Source: a virus. From it: a DNA stretch of 64,000 nt. The DNA is taken from the IMG/VR virus record IMGVR_UViG_3300023116_000009, positions 62,001-126,000 of that record. One strand, 5' to 3'. Made by a program: the position numbers and the translations under genes. Below are positions 1 to 7,925 of this stretch, piece by piece. Below the pieces are notes generated by a model. It was not told the DNA's origin. It was given only the letters and a program-made list of their open reading frames with translations, and did no database searches. Every line of letters starts with the position of its first letter. Within the stretch, counting starts at the first letter, position 1.

Positions 1-236
1 ATTGTGCCCTAAAATCAATGAATGTAAATTACACTCCCAATAATGTAATTTCATTGACTCCTGGTAGTTTTGTAACCGCAGTGACACTTTCACTTTCATT
101 CACAGAACTCACCAACCTCGTAAGAGAAGATATTGAAGATTTTGAAGACACTCAAGATATGGACGGCATCTCGTTCAGTGCTAGATCTGAACAGTCCCAA
201 CGTGAATCTGATGGTTATTACGGTCCTGCATTCTAA
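1..236 (+). CDS. Baseplate tail-tube cap protein gp48-like, 3' end only
   Basis: The frame is open to the left edge, so this is the C-terminal part of a longer gene. Visible residues contain a VNYTPNNVISL stretch followed by AVTLSLSFTEL, a pattern known from the C-termini of gp48/gp54-type baseplate tube-cap proteins of contractile phages. The next gene, gp53, starts 5 bases downstream, which supports a baseplate role. The internal ATG at 18 is not a likely start because coding continues upstream. It could be gp54 rather than gp48; the fragment is too short to decide. Confidence 0.6.
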   Translation, partial: CALKSMNVNYTPNNVISLTPGSFVTAVTLSLSFTELTNLVREDIEDFEDTQDMDGISFSARSEQSQRESDGYYGPAF

Positions 237-241
237 AACAA

Positions 242-865
242 ATGTCATACTTTAACAGAATCCCAGACATTCTTTACTTAAAATACGACAAAAATCCATA
301 TGATGGAACTTATATTCGTATCAAAAACATTTTTGGTCGAATTAAGGTTGTCGATGACGTTTTAGCGGGATCAACCGTTTTTAACGACTATTTTGTCTCT
401 GATGAGGAGCGACCAGATACCATTTCTTTTGATTATTATGGAGATCCTGGTTATGATTGGGTCATTATGCTGATAAACAATATCAGAAACTTGTACGAGG
501 ATTGGCCAAGGAATACACTTTCTCTAAATGAGTACATCAATAAAAAATACGTAGATCCTGACGCTATCCACCATTACGAAACCGTAGAACAGTTATTTAA
601 AGGAAGAACCATTTTAAATGGTGGTATTGAAGTTGGAGAATCCTTCAGATTCATCGATCCACTTGGAAATCAAAGAACTGCAGCAGAATCCAGGATTGGG
701 GTAACCAACTATTTGTACGAAACCCGCAGAAATGACGAAAAAAAGCAAATCTACATTTTGAAACCAGAATTGCTAGAGGACTTTTTAAACATCTTTGAGA
801 AAGAGATGAAATTTACCCCTAGCACTGAATTCGTCACAGAATCTTTAAAACTGTCAAATAATTAA
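242..865 (+). CDS. 53: Baseplate wedge subunit gp53
   Basis: This 207-residue protein resembles T4 gp53, a baseplate wedge component. It shows the N-terminal YF.RIP pattern and the GDPGYDWVIMLINN block with an aromatic-rich centre typical of the family. It follows the gp48-like gene directly on the plus strand. Its stop codon overlaps by four bases the stop of the convergent minus-strand gene, with no terminator hairpin between them. Confidence 0.85.
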   Translation: MSYFNRIPDILYLKYDKNPYDGTYIRIKNIFGRIKVVDDVLAGSTVFNDYFVSDEERPDTISFDYYGDPGYDWVIMLINNIRNLYEDWPRNTLSLNEYINKKYVDPDAIHHYETVEQLFKGRTILNGGIEVGESFRFIDPLGNQRTAAESRIGVTNYLYETRRNDEKKQIYILKPELLEDFLNIFEKEMKFTPSTEFVTESLKLSNN

Positions 866-1176
866 TCACGTTGTCTCCAATCATCAGGTTTGTCTTGTTT
901 GAACCACTCTACAATTTCATCTGCACTTTCAAATTTGCTTTTGTGGTTTGATGGGTCTGGGTCTCCTAGACCCATTTTGTTCATGAAATCGTCCAGAGAA
1001 CCTTCTTCTGCTGGATTTGCCGCAATGCGTCTTGCCCTTGTGAGCATTTCTCTAGCAGACCCATTCGCCTTTGCTAACTTGTCTGCCCAAATCATGTCCT
1101 CAAGTTGAACCTCTTCTCCATTTACAATTCTAGAACAAATAAACTCCAGACGGAGGCGATACTGCGTCGATAACAT
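862..1176 (-). CDS. Conserved cyanophage protein of unknown function
   Basis: The product is a hydrophilic protein of about 104 residues with an ADKLAKAN..AREML helical stretch and a DDWRQRD C-terminus. I recognise the pattern as conserved in cyanomyoviruses but know no function. I prefer the ATG at 1176 to the one at 1191, because a late-promoter-like CATAAATA lies at 1200-1207 and would leave almost no leader for the earlier start. It lies downstream of gp32 but behind the gp32 terminator. Confidence 0.65.
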   Translation of the reverse strand: MLSTQYRLRLEFICSRIVNGEEVQLEDMIWADKLAKANGSAREMLTRARRIAANPAEEGSLDDFMNKMGLGDPDPSNHKSKFESADEIVEWFKQDKPDDWRQRD

Positions 1177-1199
1177 AAAAATGCCCACCATTACTGGAT

Positions 1200-1207
1200 T
1201 ATTTATG
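1200..1207 (-). promoter_or_regulatory. Late-promoter-like CATAAATA
   Basis: The minus strand reads CATAAATA, one base from the T4 late -10 element TATAAATA. It lies about 24 bases before the preferred start of the gene ending at 862, and after the gp32 terminator. Confidence 0.4.
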
Positions 1208-1287
1208 ATCGACCCTTTTGACCAAATTTTTGGCGGGATTTTTTTCCCGACTTTTTTGTAACTAAAAAGTGATTTTCGTTTTGGGAC

Positions 1288-1315
1288 AAAAAAAAGGGAT
1301 CCTTTTCAGGACCCC
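1288..1315 (-). terminator. Rho-independent terminator after gp32
   Basis: On the minus strand a GGGTCC/GGATCCC stem (with one G-U pair) is followed by a run of eight T. It begins a few bases after the gp32 stop codon. Confidence 0.8.
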
Positions 1316-1323
1316 CTTCTCTA

Positions 1324-2226
1324 TCAGAACTCTTCGTTGGCGAGAGAGTCGAAGTAACTGTAGGTGTCGTCACTAGCGTTGGCAGCAACAGCAGTCAACT
1401 CTTGCTTCAACTCTTGAGGCACAGGAGGTGCTTCATAGCGAGGAGTAGGAGCACCGAAGTCCATCTCTTCATCACGAACTTCAGCAGCAACAGGACGACC
1501 ACTCAGCACAGCATTGAGTCGTGCCTGAAGTTCAGCATACGTTTTGAAACTCTTTGCGTCGGTGAACTCACGAAGGTCGTGGAGTTGATCATAGATCTGC
1601 TTCAGTTCAGCATCACCAAATCCACCAAGGACAGAGGGACGAGCAAAGGAAGAAGAATCGTAGTTCCAGAAACCAGCAACCTTCTTGATACGCAGGTTGA
1701 AATCAGCACCTTGCCAGAAGTCAAATGGATCAATTGATTCTTGATCACCAAACTCAGGTTGCATTGCTTCGTTGATCTTATCAAAGATCTTCTTGCCAAA
1801 CTTGTAAAGCATAACCTTGCCTTCGTTCTGAGGATTGGCAGGATCCTTGAGAACATAGATGTTTGCATAGTAAGACAGTTTACGCTTCTGCTTACGAGCA
1901 ACTTCTTTATCGCTATCAAGTCCACTATTCCAGAGTTGACGATTCAGTTCTGCAATAGGATCTTGCTGTCCAATGGTGGTGAGAGAGTTCTCAATGTACC
2001 AACCACCAGGACCCTGGAAGGCATGGGACCAGACCTTTGCCCATGGCAGTTCATTGCCCTCTGCCACAGGGAGGAAGCGAATTACAGCACTACCGACGTT
2101 ATCTTTGCCCATGGCAGGTTTCCAGATGCGATCGTCGATATAACCTGATTTACCTTCAGTTTTGTTCAGTTCTGCGGTCAACTTGCTGAGCAGGGAACCT
2201 TTGGACTTCAGGGATTCGAAAGACAT
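1324..2226 (-). CDS. 32: Single-stranded DNA-binding protein gp32
   Basis: This 300-residue protein matches T4 gp32 in length and architecture. A basic LKSKGSLLSKL N-terminus (cooperativity region) is followed by the OB-fold core with KRKLSYYANIYVLKDP and GKVMLYKFG segments. The C-terminus is acidic and ends DSLANEEF, the usual protein-interaction tail. The T4 zinc-binding cysteines are absent; the protein has no cysteine at all. A consensus promoter lies upstream at 2280-2308 and a terminator downstream, so it probably forms its own transcription unit. Confidence 0.95.
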   Translation of the reverse strand: MSFESLKSKGSLLSKLTAELNKTEGKSGYIDDRIWKPAMGKDNVGSAVIRFLPVAEGNELPWAKVWSHAFQGPGGWYIENSLTTIGQQDPIAELNRQLWNSGLDSDKEVARKQKRKLSYYANIYVLKDPANPQNEGKVMLYKFGKKIFDKINEAMQPEFGDQESIDPFDFWQGADFNLRIKKVAGFWNYDSSSFARPSVLGGFGDAELKQIYDQLHDLREFTDAKSFKTYAELQARLNAVLSGRPVAAEVRDEEMDFGAPTPRYEAPPVPQELKQELTAVAANASDDTYSYFDSLANEEF

Positions 2227-2279
2227 TTGTATTCTCCGTATTAGTTGGATTGGTTGGATTGTGTCGTATTGACTGGATT

Positions 2280-2308
2280 ATCATAGCAAGGGGGGAGGGT
2301 CTTGTCAA
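2280..2308 (-). promoter_or_regulatory. Sigma70-type promoter for gp32, with -35 in a hairpin loop
   Basis: The minus strand reads TTGACA (2308-2303), 17 bases, then TATGAT (2285-2280). The -35 lies in the loop of a GAGGGT/ACCCTC stem (2295-2300 and 2308-2313). The stem overlaps the stop codon of the DUF1825 gene, so readthrough from upstream would form a terminator-like hairpin here, followed by C-rich and not U-rich sequence. Confidence 0.8.
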
Positions 2309-2652
2309 CCCTCTTCTGCTTCAAGAGTTTCTCTGAGGGAATCGACCGCTTGCTTGGCAAGACGAAACACCTCTGGTCCTACTTGACTGGTAGGTATTCC
2401 CATTTGCTTGGCAGCAATTCGGAAATTCTCCTTCACCATTTCACTGTCATCATCATCTGAAAGCATGACCCTAGTATATAGTATCTGTTGTTTTTCGACA
2501 AGAGTATCCATGTCGTCAAACATTTGCAACTTCTCTTCCTTTGAAAGATCTGCAAAGCGATACATTTTTTGAGTCACATCTCGATACAATCGATACATGA
2601 CTTCTGCTTCTCTTTTAACTATCTCCGAAGAGAATAAATTCTTATCATTCAT
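2305..2652 (-). CDS. DUF1825 family protein
   Basis: The 115-residue product has the N-terminal FSSEIVKREAEVMYRLY pattern of DUF1825, a small helical family found in cyanobacteria and their phages. Its function is unknown. It overlaps the gp59 gene by four bases (ATGA type), so the two are probably co-translated. A cyanobacterial origin is likely from the family distribution. Confidence 0.7.
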   Translation of the reverse strand: MNDKNLFSSEIVKREAEVMYRLYRDVTQKMYRFADLSKEEKLQMFDDMDTLVEKQQILYTRVMLSDDDDSEMVKENFRIAAKQMGIPTSQVGPEVFRLAKQAVDSLRETLEAEEG

Positions 2653-3230
2653 AAGTGTTCTGCTACAATTTGTTTTGCTTTTGAAGTTTCATAGTTGACG
2701 AAGGGATCATACTTCTTTATCATTTTTGACATGCGTTTCCAAATCACATCATCACCAATAATTGTATCATACCTACTGGCAAAATTGGTAATCCTATTTA
2801 AAAGAACCAATGTCTCTAGCATAATATGACCACCAAGGTACATCCTCAATGCCTTTGAATGAGTGCCCCTCTCACATTGAAGCGACTTATTAAGGGACTC
2901 ACATTCATTCATAATATTTTCCAAATCCGTCTTGAACAAATAAGTTATACTCTGCTGCCTTCTTTTCCACTCAACTAAATTTGAGGGATTCATATTTTTA
3001 ATATAGAAGTTAGAGTTAACTACAAAATTTGATACAAAAAATTCTACGACATCATTTTCATTGTACTGTCCACCAAGACGTTCAAAGAAATAGATGTCGT
3101 TTCTTTTTTGAAAAGATTCTTTTGAAACTCTGTTGAGTTTAGTTTTTTCATACCGAAAATAATCGTACCTGTCCGTTGTAAAATGTGTTTTAATTGCAAC
3201 GTAGGTAAGATACACTTCAAAAGCAGACAT
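2649..3230 (-). CDS. 59: Helicase loader gp59
   Basis: The product resembles T4 gp59, which loads the gp41 helicase onto gp32-coated forked DNA. An N-terminal YLTYVAIKTHF helix is followed by QKRNDIYFFERLGGQY, NDVVEFFVSNFVVN and a C-terminal KRMSKMIKKYDPF segment, all matching T4 gp59 blocks. At 193 residues it is slightly shorter than T4 gp59 (217). It sits between gp33 and DUF1825. Confidence 0.85.
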   Translation of the reverse strand: MSAFEVYLTYVAIKTHFTTDRYDYFRYEKTKLNRVSKESFQKRNDIYFFERLGGQYNENDVVEFFVSNFVVNSNFYIKNMNPSNLVEWKRRQQSITYLFKTDLENIMNECESLNKSLQCERGTHSKALRMYLGGHIMLETLVLLNRITNFASRYDTIIGDDVIWKRMSKMIKKYDPFVNYETSKAKQIVAEHL

Positions 3231-3232
3231 AA

Positions 3233-3505
3233 TTAAATAGGAAGTACACCTCTGGTTGTTTTCTTGATGTAGTTGAGGCGGGTTGCCTCTGCTTTAATTT
3301 TTTCTTTCAATGACGGTGCGATCAACTTAACAACGGACTCAACTTCAAGGTCTTTTGCCTCACAGAAATCTACGATAGCATCAATATAGTTGAGTGTTTT
3401 ATTGCTGTCTTTCACAATGTTTTCAATTGTCATTGAAAACTTATTCTTATCCATAAAGTTGTCATCAATTAACTGATCAATGTTTTTGTTTGGTTTAATG
3501 GGCAT
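3233..3505 (-). CDS. 33: Late promoter transcription accessory protein gp33
   Basis: This protein of about 90 residues resembles T4 gp33, the co-activator that links RNA polymerase to the gp45 clamp during late transcription. The helical core NYIDAIVDFCEAKDLEVESVVKLI and the following LKEKIKAEATRLN fit the family. I prefer the ATG at 3505 to the one at 3520 because it overlaps the upstream nuclease gene less. It acts with gp55 and gp45, both also in this window. Confidence 0.75.
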   Translation of the reverse strand: MPIKPNKNIDQLIDDNFMDKNKFSMTIENIVKDSNKTLNYIDAIVDFCEAKDLEVESVVKLIAPSLKEKIKAEATRLNYIKKTTRGVLPI

Positions 3506-4154
3506 CTCTGTACTCTGCAATGTAATCTTTTAGCAGAGGCACATAATCGTCAGGATTTTTGATGAACACTTGGGTCTCCCCGTTTTGGCATGTAATTAGG
3601 GTGACAATTTGCTCGACCCTAATGCCAGACCTTTCTTCATACATCTTAGCATACCCTGTCTCTTGAACAAAGTAGTTCTCAATCCAGGATTCTTGCTTCT
3701 CTTTTGATGATGTCTTAAAGTCAATGATAGACAAGACATCATCAAATTCAGCAATGCAATCTACTCGTCCAGCAATACCAAACTCGTGACTGTATAAAGG
3801 TGCCTCTTGAAAGTGAATGTTGTTAATACGATTAAACATGGACTTTGCCTGTTTAAACAGTAACAACGCAAGATACTTATCTTTGTACCTTTCTAAGTCA
3901 AGATTATTGTTTAGATAATCTTCCACAATACTATGTAGCGAGGTTCCAACTAACGCTGCACGAGTTGAGATCTTGTTTGCTTCTTCTGCACCTACTCTAC
4001 TCCTCCACTCTGCAATTGATTTGCGTTTGCGGAAGGAGCAGATGGTGGAGATTGAAGGATAATTCTCTTCACCTACGGCATACACCCTTTTCCCTTCGAC
4101 AGTAGTTGCTTTAATGTCTTCAAGGATGACGCCCATATCAACGTGATTAAACAT
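3495..4154 (-). CDS. PD-(D/E)xK exonuclease (Cas4/MGME1-like)
   Basis: This 219-residue protein has the RecB-type nuclease signature: GTSLHSIVEDYL near residues 71-81, an acidic residue at 124, D132 in GRVDC and D145-F-K147 in IIDFKTS, then Q164. Cyanomyoviruses carry a homologue often annotated as an MGME1-like exonuclease. The substrate is probably single-stranded or linear DNA during recombination or repair. It overlaps phoH by one base. Confidence 0.75.
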   Translation of the reverse strand: MFNHVDMGVILEDIKATTVEGKRVYAVGEENYPSISTICSFRKRKSIAEWRSRVGAEEANKISTRAALVGTSLHSIVEDYLNNNLDLERYKDKYLALLLFKQAKSMFNRINNIHFQEAPLYSHEFGIAGRVDCIAEFDDVLSIIDFKTSSKEKQESWIENYFVQETGYAKMYEERSGIRVEQIVTLITCQNGETQVFIKNPDDYVPLLKDYIAEYRDAH

Positions 4155-4909
4155 TAAGCAAACCCCAAATGCATTTTACTAAGAATGTAACTCTTGATGA
4201 GACCACTTCTCACAATATCATTGACATCAAATTCAATGCTTGCAAACTCATCCATAACCTCAAGAATCTTCATGAAATCAAGGATGCCATTCTTTTCGTT
4301 GGTCTTAACCAAGTCAGTTTGAAGTGCATCACCTGCAAAAATAATCTTACAATCAGTACCCACACGAGTGATGATTGAATCTAATTCATGGAAGTTTAGA
4401 TTCTGTGCTTCGTCCACAATGACAATAGCATTGTCTAAAGTTGTGCCACGAAGGAATGAAGTGCTCCAGAATGAGACAGTTTCCTGTGCCTTTAGATTAT
4501 CATACAGCATATTGTACGCTGGATCATCAGGCATCTTGAACATGTGTTCAACCATGTTCTTGTAAGGAATTTGATACAAGTTTGACTTGTCATCATGATC
4601 TCCTGGAAGGAAACCAATCTCTCTAGTAGGAACCAAAGAGCGGACAATGTACAGTTTTTCATAAGGAGAAGTTCCTGAGAGAATCTCCTTCAATGCAAGG
4701 TACATAGCAATAAAGGTTTTACCAGTACCAGCACAACCATACAGGAACAAATGCTTGCCTGCTTCATATGCTTCATATGCCTTTTCCTGATTCTCAGTAA
4801 GAGGTGGTAGATCCTTAAGTTGATCAATGTTGATGGGTTTCTTACGTCTCATTTGCTTAGGAGTACTATTAACAAAATCGAACTGGTTGTCCTTTCTTCT
4901 TCTGGGCAT
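4154..4909 (-). CDS. phoH: PhoH-like ATPase
   Basis: The product is a P-loop ATPase of the PhoH family. Walker A is GCAGTGKT near residue 58, Walker B is VIVDEAQN, and the following region contains the sensor segment IIFAGDALQTDL. PhoH is widespread in phages of marine cyanobacteria. It is linked to the phosphate-starvation regulon in bacteria, but its phage role is not settled. The gene lies in an early-type operon with thyX and gp33. Confidence 0.9.
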   Translation of the reverse strand: MPRRRKDNQFDFVNSTPKQMRRKKPINIDQLKDLPPLTENQEKAYEAYEAGKHLFLYGCAGTGKTFIAMYLALKEILSGTSPYEKLYIVRSLVPTREIGFLPGDHDDKSNLYQIPYKNMVEHMFKMPDDPAYNMLYDNLKAQETVSFWSTSFLRGTTLDNAIVIVDEAQNLNFHELDSIITRVGTDCKIIFAGDALQTDLVKTNEKNGILDFMKILEVMDEFASIEFDVNDIVRSGLIKSYILSKMHLGFA

Positions 4910-4915
4910 ACGTGT

Positions 4916-5149
4916 TTAAGGAGGAGTAATAGTAGAACCGTAGTTTGCTTTCTTGATTGACTTCAGAACATCTCTGAAACCATCAGGAACTTTGTTTCGG
5001 ATACCTGCATCAGCAACAACTCCAGGGAAGTTTCCATGATACTGTTCCAGATGAGGATTATCTTGCTTGTATTTATCGAGCTCAGTGAAACTCATGCGAA
5101 CTTCAATGATCTCTCCTGTTTCCTTGTTCCTAAAATCATACAGGGGCAT
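4916..5149 (-). CDS. Conserved small protein (MPLYDF type)
   Basis: The 77-residue product begins MPLYDFRNKETGE, resembling FmdB-type small regulators common in cyanophages, but without the usual zinc-ribbon cysteines. The start at 5149 overlaps thyX by 14 bases. The function is unknown. Confidence 0.65.
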   Translation of the reverse strand: MPLYDFRNKETGEIIEVRMSFTELDKYKQDNPHLEQYHGNFPGVVADAGIRNKVPDGFRDVLKSIKKANYGSTITPP

Positions 5150-5798
5150 TGTTTTCTCCGTGTGTTGTCCACCCCATTGCCTCAGCAACAATAGGGAATT
5201 GACCTGCAAAGATGCACTTACATTCGTTTGCAATGTCCATATGTTCTTTCTGTGTACCGTGAGCAGAACGCAACTCGATATAATGGATCCATGAACGCAC
5301 AGATCCCGTCATGTAAATACGAGTTGGCGTTGCCAAAGGCAATACAAAACGGGCACACTCTTTTGCAATTCCTTTGTCAAGCATGTTCTTGTAGAGATCC
5401 ATAGCAGAAGCAAAGTGCTTCTGGATCTCAATCTGAAACTGCTGCTTTGTAAAGTCGTCGATGTCGTCAATAGAATTCTGACGGTTCTTTGTATCCTGAC
5501 GACGAAGATCAAAGAGAGGAATCTCTTCAGCAAGCAGAGAAGAATCTGCGTAGCGTTGTGAGAATTCTTGATATGTAAATGAGCGATGTCGGAGTATCTG
5601 AGCTGCCAGTCCCCTGGTGGTCTCGATCTCAAGCGTCATATGCGCCTGCTCAAAGACGCTCCAATGCCCGTGTTTAATGCAGTAGGACAAAAGACCCGCA
5701 ACCTTTGGATTATCCTGGTTGTTGGGGTTGCTAACACGTGCTACATACCCCATCGTCTTTTCAGCATCAGGGGTAACTGAAATCAATTTAACTTGCAT
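5136..5798 (-). CDS. thyX: Flavin-dependent thymidylate synthase ThyX
   Basis: This 220-residue ThyX makes dTMP from dUMP using FAD and methylene-tetrahydrofolate. The diagnostic motif RHRSFTYQEFSQRY (RHRx7-8SxRY) is present, and the C-terminal RSWIHYIELR block matches the family. With nrdA/B and talC it would raise the supply of deoxynucleotides during infection. Confidence 0.92.
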   Translation of the reverse strand: MQVKLISVTPDAEKTMGYVARVSNPNNQDNPKVAGLLSYCIKHGHWSVFEQAHMTLEIETTRGLAAQILRHRSFTYQEFSQRYADSSLLAEEIPLFDLRRQDTKNRQNSIDDIDDFTKQQFQIEIQKHFASAMDLYKNMLDKGIAKECARFVLPLATPTRIYMTGSVRSWIHYIELRSAHGTQKEHMDIANECKCIFAGQFPIVAEAMGWTTHGENNAPV

Positions 5799-6003
5799 AA
5801 TACGTTTGATAATACTTTACAATACCATTAGGAAGTGCATGTCCTTGGGAAACCCAATCATTACAGCATTCAGTAATTGACTGCATACTGTAACGGGGTT
5901 CACCGTTTTCATCGGTCAACCCACCAAATCGATTGAGAAGGATGTTGTAAACTTCTTGGCGTAATTCCATACGCTCATCGTTGTAGCGCCAATCTTCATT
6001 CAT
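5788..6003 (-). CDS. Conserved cyanophage protein, unknown function
   Basis: The 71-residue protein starts MNEDWRYNDERMELR. The ATG at 6003 overlaps the upstream stop as ATGA, which favours it over an in-frame ATG at 6057. It overlaps thyX by 11 bases. I recognise no domain. Confidence 0.65.
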   Translation of the reverse strand: MNEDWRYNDERMELRQEVYNILLNRFGGLTDENGEPRYSMQSITECCNDWVSQGHALPNGIVKYYQTYYAS

Positions 6004-6383
6004 TTTTTCTTGGGTTTGGAGTTGTTCCATAACTTCGGGTTTATCATACCATACCATGGATCCATATGCAAGATCTTTCCACCAATAGGATTTAGCATAT
6101 CATAGTAGGCATCAAAAACAATGACCATCTTAGGTCCCCTTACGTGGTCATGGATAACTCTACCATCCAGTTCATACGTAATAAGAATAGCGTCTGATGG
6201 CCATTGTTTTTTATTAATATCTGACGGAACGCATTGATGATTGAAAATTTCCACGCCATACCTAGAGCGTAGAAATTTCTTATCAGATTCAGTCAGTCCT
6301 TGTTGCATTGATGAGTTCTCTAATTCTGTTTTCACAGAATCCTGGGTTTGATAGTCGGACTCTGTGGAAAGTTTCTTGGACAT
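6000..6383 (-). CDS. Conserved hypothetical protein
   Basis: About 127 residues, starting MSKKLSTESD, with an SDKKFLRSRYGVEIF segment and a basic KPKKK end. The start at 6383 is preceded by a good GGAGGA ribosome site. The first part overlaps another short gene (6289-6450) in a different frame. The function is unknown. Confidence 0.65.
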   Translation of the reverse strand: MSKKLSTESDYQTQDSVKTELENSSMQQGLTESDKKFLRSRYGVEIFNHQCVPSDINKKQWPSDAILITYELDGRVIHDHVRGPKMVIVFDAYYDMLNPIGGKILHMDPWYGMINPKLWNNSKPKKK

Positions 6384-6450
6384 TGTGCTCCTCCTGAATG
6401 CACTTTTCAATCATATAAATCACTCTGTCTTCATTGACAATACTAACCAT
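6289..6450 (-). CDS. Small conserved-looking protein, 53 aa
   Basis: The ATG at 6450 overlaps the stop of the DUF6433 gene as TAATG. The 53 residues contain IYMIEKCIQEEHN and GFCENRIRELINAT, a helical and well-balanced composition. Its last 95 bases are shared with the gene ending at 6000 in another frame. The ribosome site of that gene lies inside this one, suggesting translational coupling. Confidence 0.55.
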   Translation of the reverse strand: MVSIVNEDRVIYMIEKCIQEEHNVQETFHRVRLSNPGFCENRIRELINATRTD

Positions 6451-6875
6451 TATTCACTCCATTTGATTTCAGGAAATGCTTCTTTAACTACGGCATGAGT
6501 AATTCTAAATTTTGTCTGAAGGCAACCGTCCTTAGCAAGACATACAATGTCTGCTTCTGACTCATGAAGTCCTTCCAGGAGTTGAATGAACAGTTGCTCT
6601 CTCTTCATGCGAGAAAGGGTATTTGCTCCTTTAATGAATCGCCATAGATTACGTGCTTCCCTTTCAAGAACAGTATGTTCTGTACCAATAGGAGCATCGT
6701 TTCTATTAAATGGCACTTCACCTTCAGGAAGATCAGAACTAATGTTAGGATCAAAATTCCATTTCAAAATGGAGCGAAGTGCTTGTGAATTATTATCCCT
6801 AAGGATTTTAATCTTTTCTTGTTTGGTCTTGGCATTAGATGCCTTTTTAATAACTTCAGAAATCAAGAGTTTCAT
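6450..6875 (-). CDS. DUF6433 family protein
   Basis: This 141-residue helical protein has the ISEVIKKASNAKTKQEKIKIL N-terminus and EGLHESEADIVCLAKDG block that I associate with DUF6433, a conserved protein of T4-like marine phages. The function is unknown. Confidence 0.7.
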   Translation of the reverse strand: MKLLISEVIKKASNAKTKQEKIKILRDNNSQALRSILKWNFDPNISSDLPEGEVPFNRNDAPIGTEHTVLEREARNLWRFIKGANTLSRMKREQLFIQLLEGLHESEADIVCLAKDGCLQTKFRITHAVVKEAFPEIKWSE

Positions 6876-6903
6876 AAGTAATACAAAGTGTCGTGTGTTT
6901 TAT

Positions 6904-7242
6904 TTAGTCGTCAGGGAATGGATCAGAATCAAAGGCGTCTGTAGGATCAAACTCTACGCTAATTAATTTAGCAACTTGGAATGGAATAGTATTGCCATCT
7001 TCATCCATCATCTCTGGATGTGGTGTAAAGGTGACTTCCTCTTCCTCCTCCTGATTTGCTAAGGTCTCCATAAACGTAGTGAAATATGCATGACCAAACC
7101 ATCCAAATAAAAATCCAATTAGTGCGCTTCCAACCGTAAATAACGTGGAAAATACTAGGATAACTGCTGTCGTCATCTTCTTGTCTCCTTCCTGGGATTT
7201 ATCCTCTATGGGTAAGTTAGGTTTCTTCCTCCTAAGACGCAT
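6904..7242 (-). CDS. Membrane protein, unknown function
   Basis: A basic N-terminus (MRLRRKKPNLPIED) is followed by a glycine-containing membrane helix and an acidic C-terminal tail ending DSDPFPDD. The start at 7242 avoids overlap with the upstream gene. An alternative ATG at 7176 has a stronger ribosome site (AAGGAG) and would give a 90-residue protein starting MTTAVILVF. Topology is probably N-in. Confidence 0.6.
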   Translation of the reverse strand: MRLRRKKPNLPIEDKSQEGDKKMTTAVILVFSTLFTVGSALIGFLFGWFGHAYFTTFMETLANQEEEEEVTFTPHPEMMDEDGNTIPFQVAKLISVEFDPTDAFDSDPFPDD

Positions 7243-7255
7243 GAACTCATCACCT

Positions 7256-7630
7256 TTATTTATGGGCAATTCCTGACTTTCGCTTTTTGATTGTGGTTCC
7301 AGGTTTTCTTCCTGGTCTTCGTTCTTTTTCATACTTCCATGCGTCTGTGAGAATTTTGTAAAGATAGTCCTTAATCTTTCTTGCTTGTGGTTTTGAAAGA
7401 TGACCGTATGCTTCCTTTGCGATTTTATCTTTACCCTTAATGTAAAGTTCTAACTCCAGTACGATGTTAGAAATACTGACAGCAGTAGGACTTTCAATAA
7501 ATGCGGTCACTTCTCTACGAGTGAACTTAGATGATTTCACATATGTGTAGAGATTAAATAGAAACTTTCCGTCAAAGGCAGCATCGATTGACTTTTCGAC
7601 GAGGACGTAAATTTCTTCGGTGGGTTCCAT
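7256..7630 (-). CDS. Conserved hypothetical protein
   Basis: This 124-residue protein has an acidic N-terminus and a basic C-terminus (RRPGRKPGTTIKKRK) that might bind nucleic acid. Its ATG overlaps the glutaredoxin stop as TAATG. No known domain is recognised. Confidence 0.65.
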   Translation of the reverse strand: MEPTEEIYVLVEKSIDAAFDGKFLFNLYTYVKSSKFTRREVTAFIESPTAVSISNIVLELELYIKGKDKIAKEAYGHLSKPQARKIKDYLYKILTDAWKYEKERRPGRKPGTTIKKRKSGIAHK

Positions 7631-7866
7631 TAGATAAGTTCGTTTTCTTGAAGGTAATGCAGTGTGTCTTTGAATCCTCCGATGTGTTTGGTGTTAATAG
7701 AAATCTGAGGGAACGTAGCACCCTCACCAAACTCAGCGTAAAACTCTTTCTTAGTAAAGTGTTTTTCGTACTTATACTCAGTGTATTTAACAGATAAATT
7801 ATCAAATAACATCTTGGCACGGTCGCACCACTGACAATTATCTTTTGAATAAAGAATGACTTCCAT
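7630..7866 (-). CDS. grx: Glutaredoxin
   Basis: This 78-residue thiol-disulfide oxidoreductase has the active site CQWC at residues 11-14 and the cis-proline TFPQI segment, with GGFKDT completing the glutathione-binding edge. It may reduce the phage ribonucleotide reductase. I chose the ATG at 7866, where the glutaredoxin fold begins. A promoter fused to a terminator lies just upstream (7891-7925). Confidence 0.9.
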   Translation of the reverse strand: MEVILYSKDNCQWCDRAKMLFDNLSVKYTEYKYEKHFTKKEFYAEFGEGATFPQISINTKHIGGFKDTLHYLQENELI

Positions 7867-7890
7867 GACCTCCAGGGGTAACTTCAAACA

Positions 7891-7925
7891 AGTATACCAA
7901 TAAAAAAGGGGGGTGTCAACCCCCC
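7891..7925 (-). promoter_or_regulatory. Composite terminator-promoter: -35 is the hairpin loop
   Basis: On the minus strand a GGGGGG/CCCCCC stem encloses exactly TTGACA as its six-base loop (7919-7914). Six T follow, and TATACT (7896-7891) lies 17 bases after TTGACA. The same bases therefore form a rho-independent terminator for the gene ending at 7916 and a consensus sigma70 promoter for the glutaredoxin gene. Confidence 0.85.
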
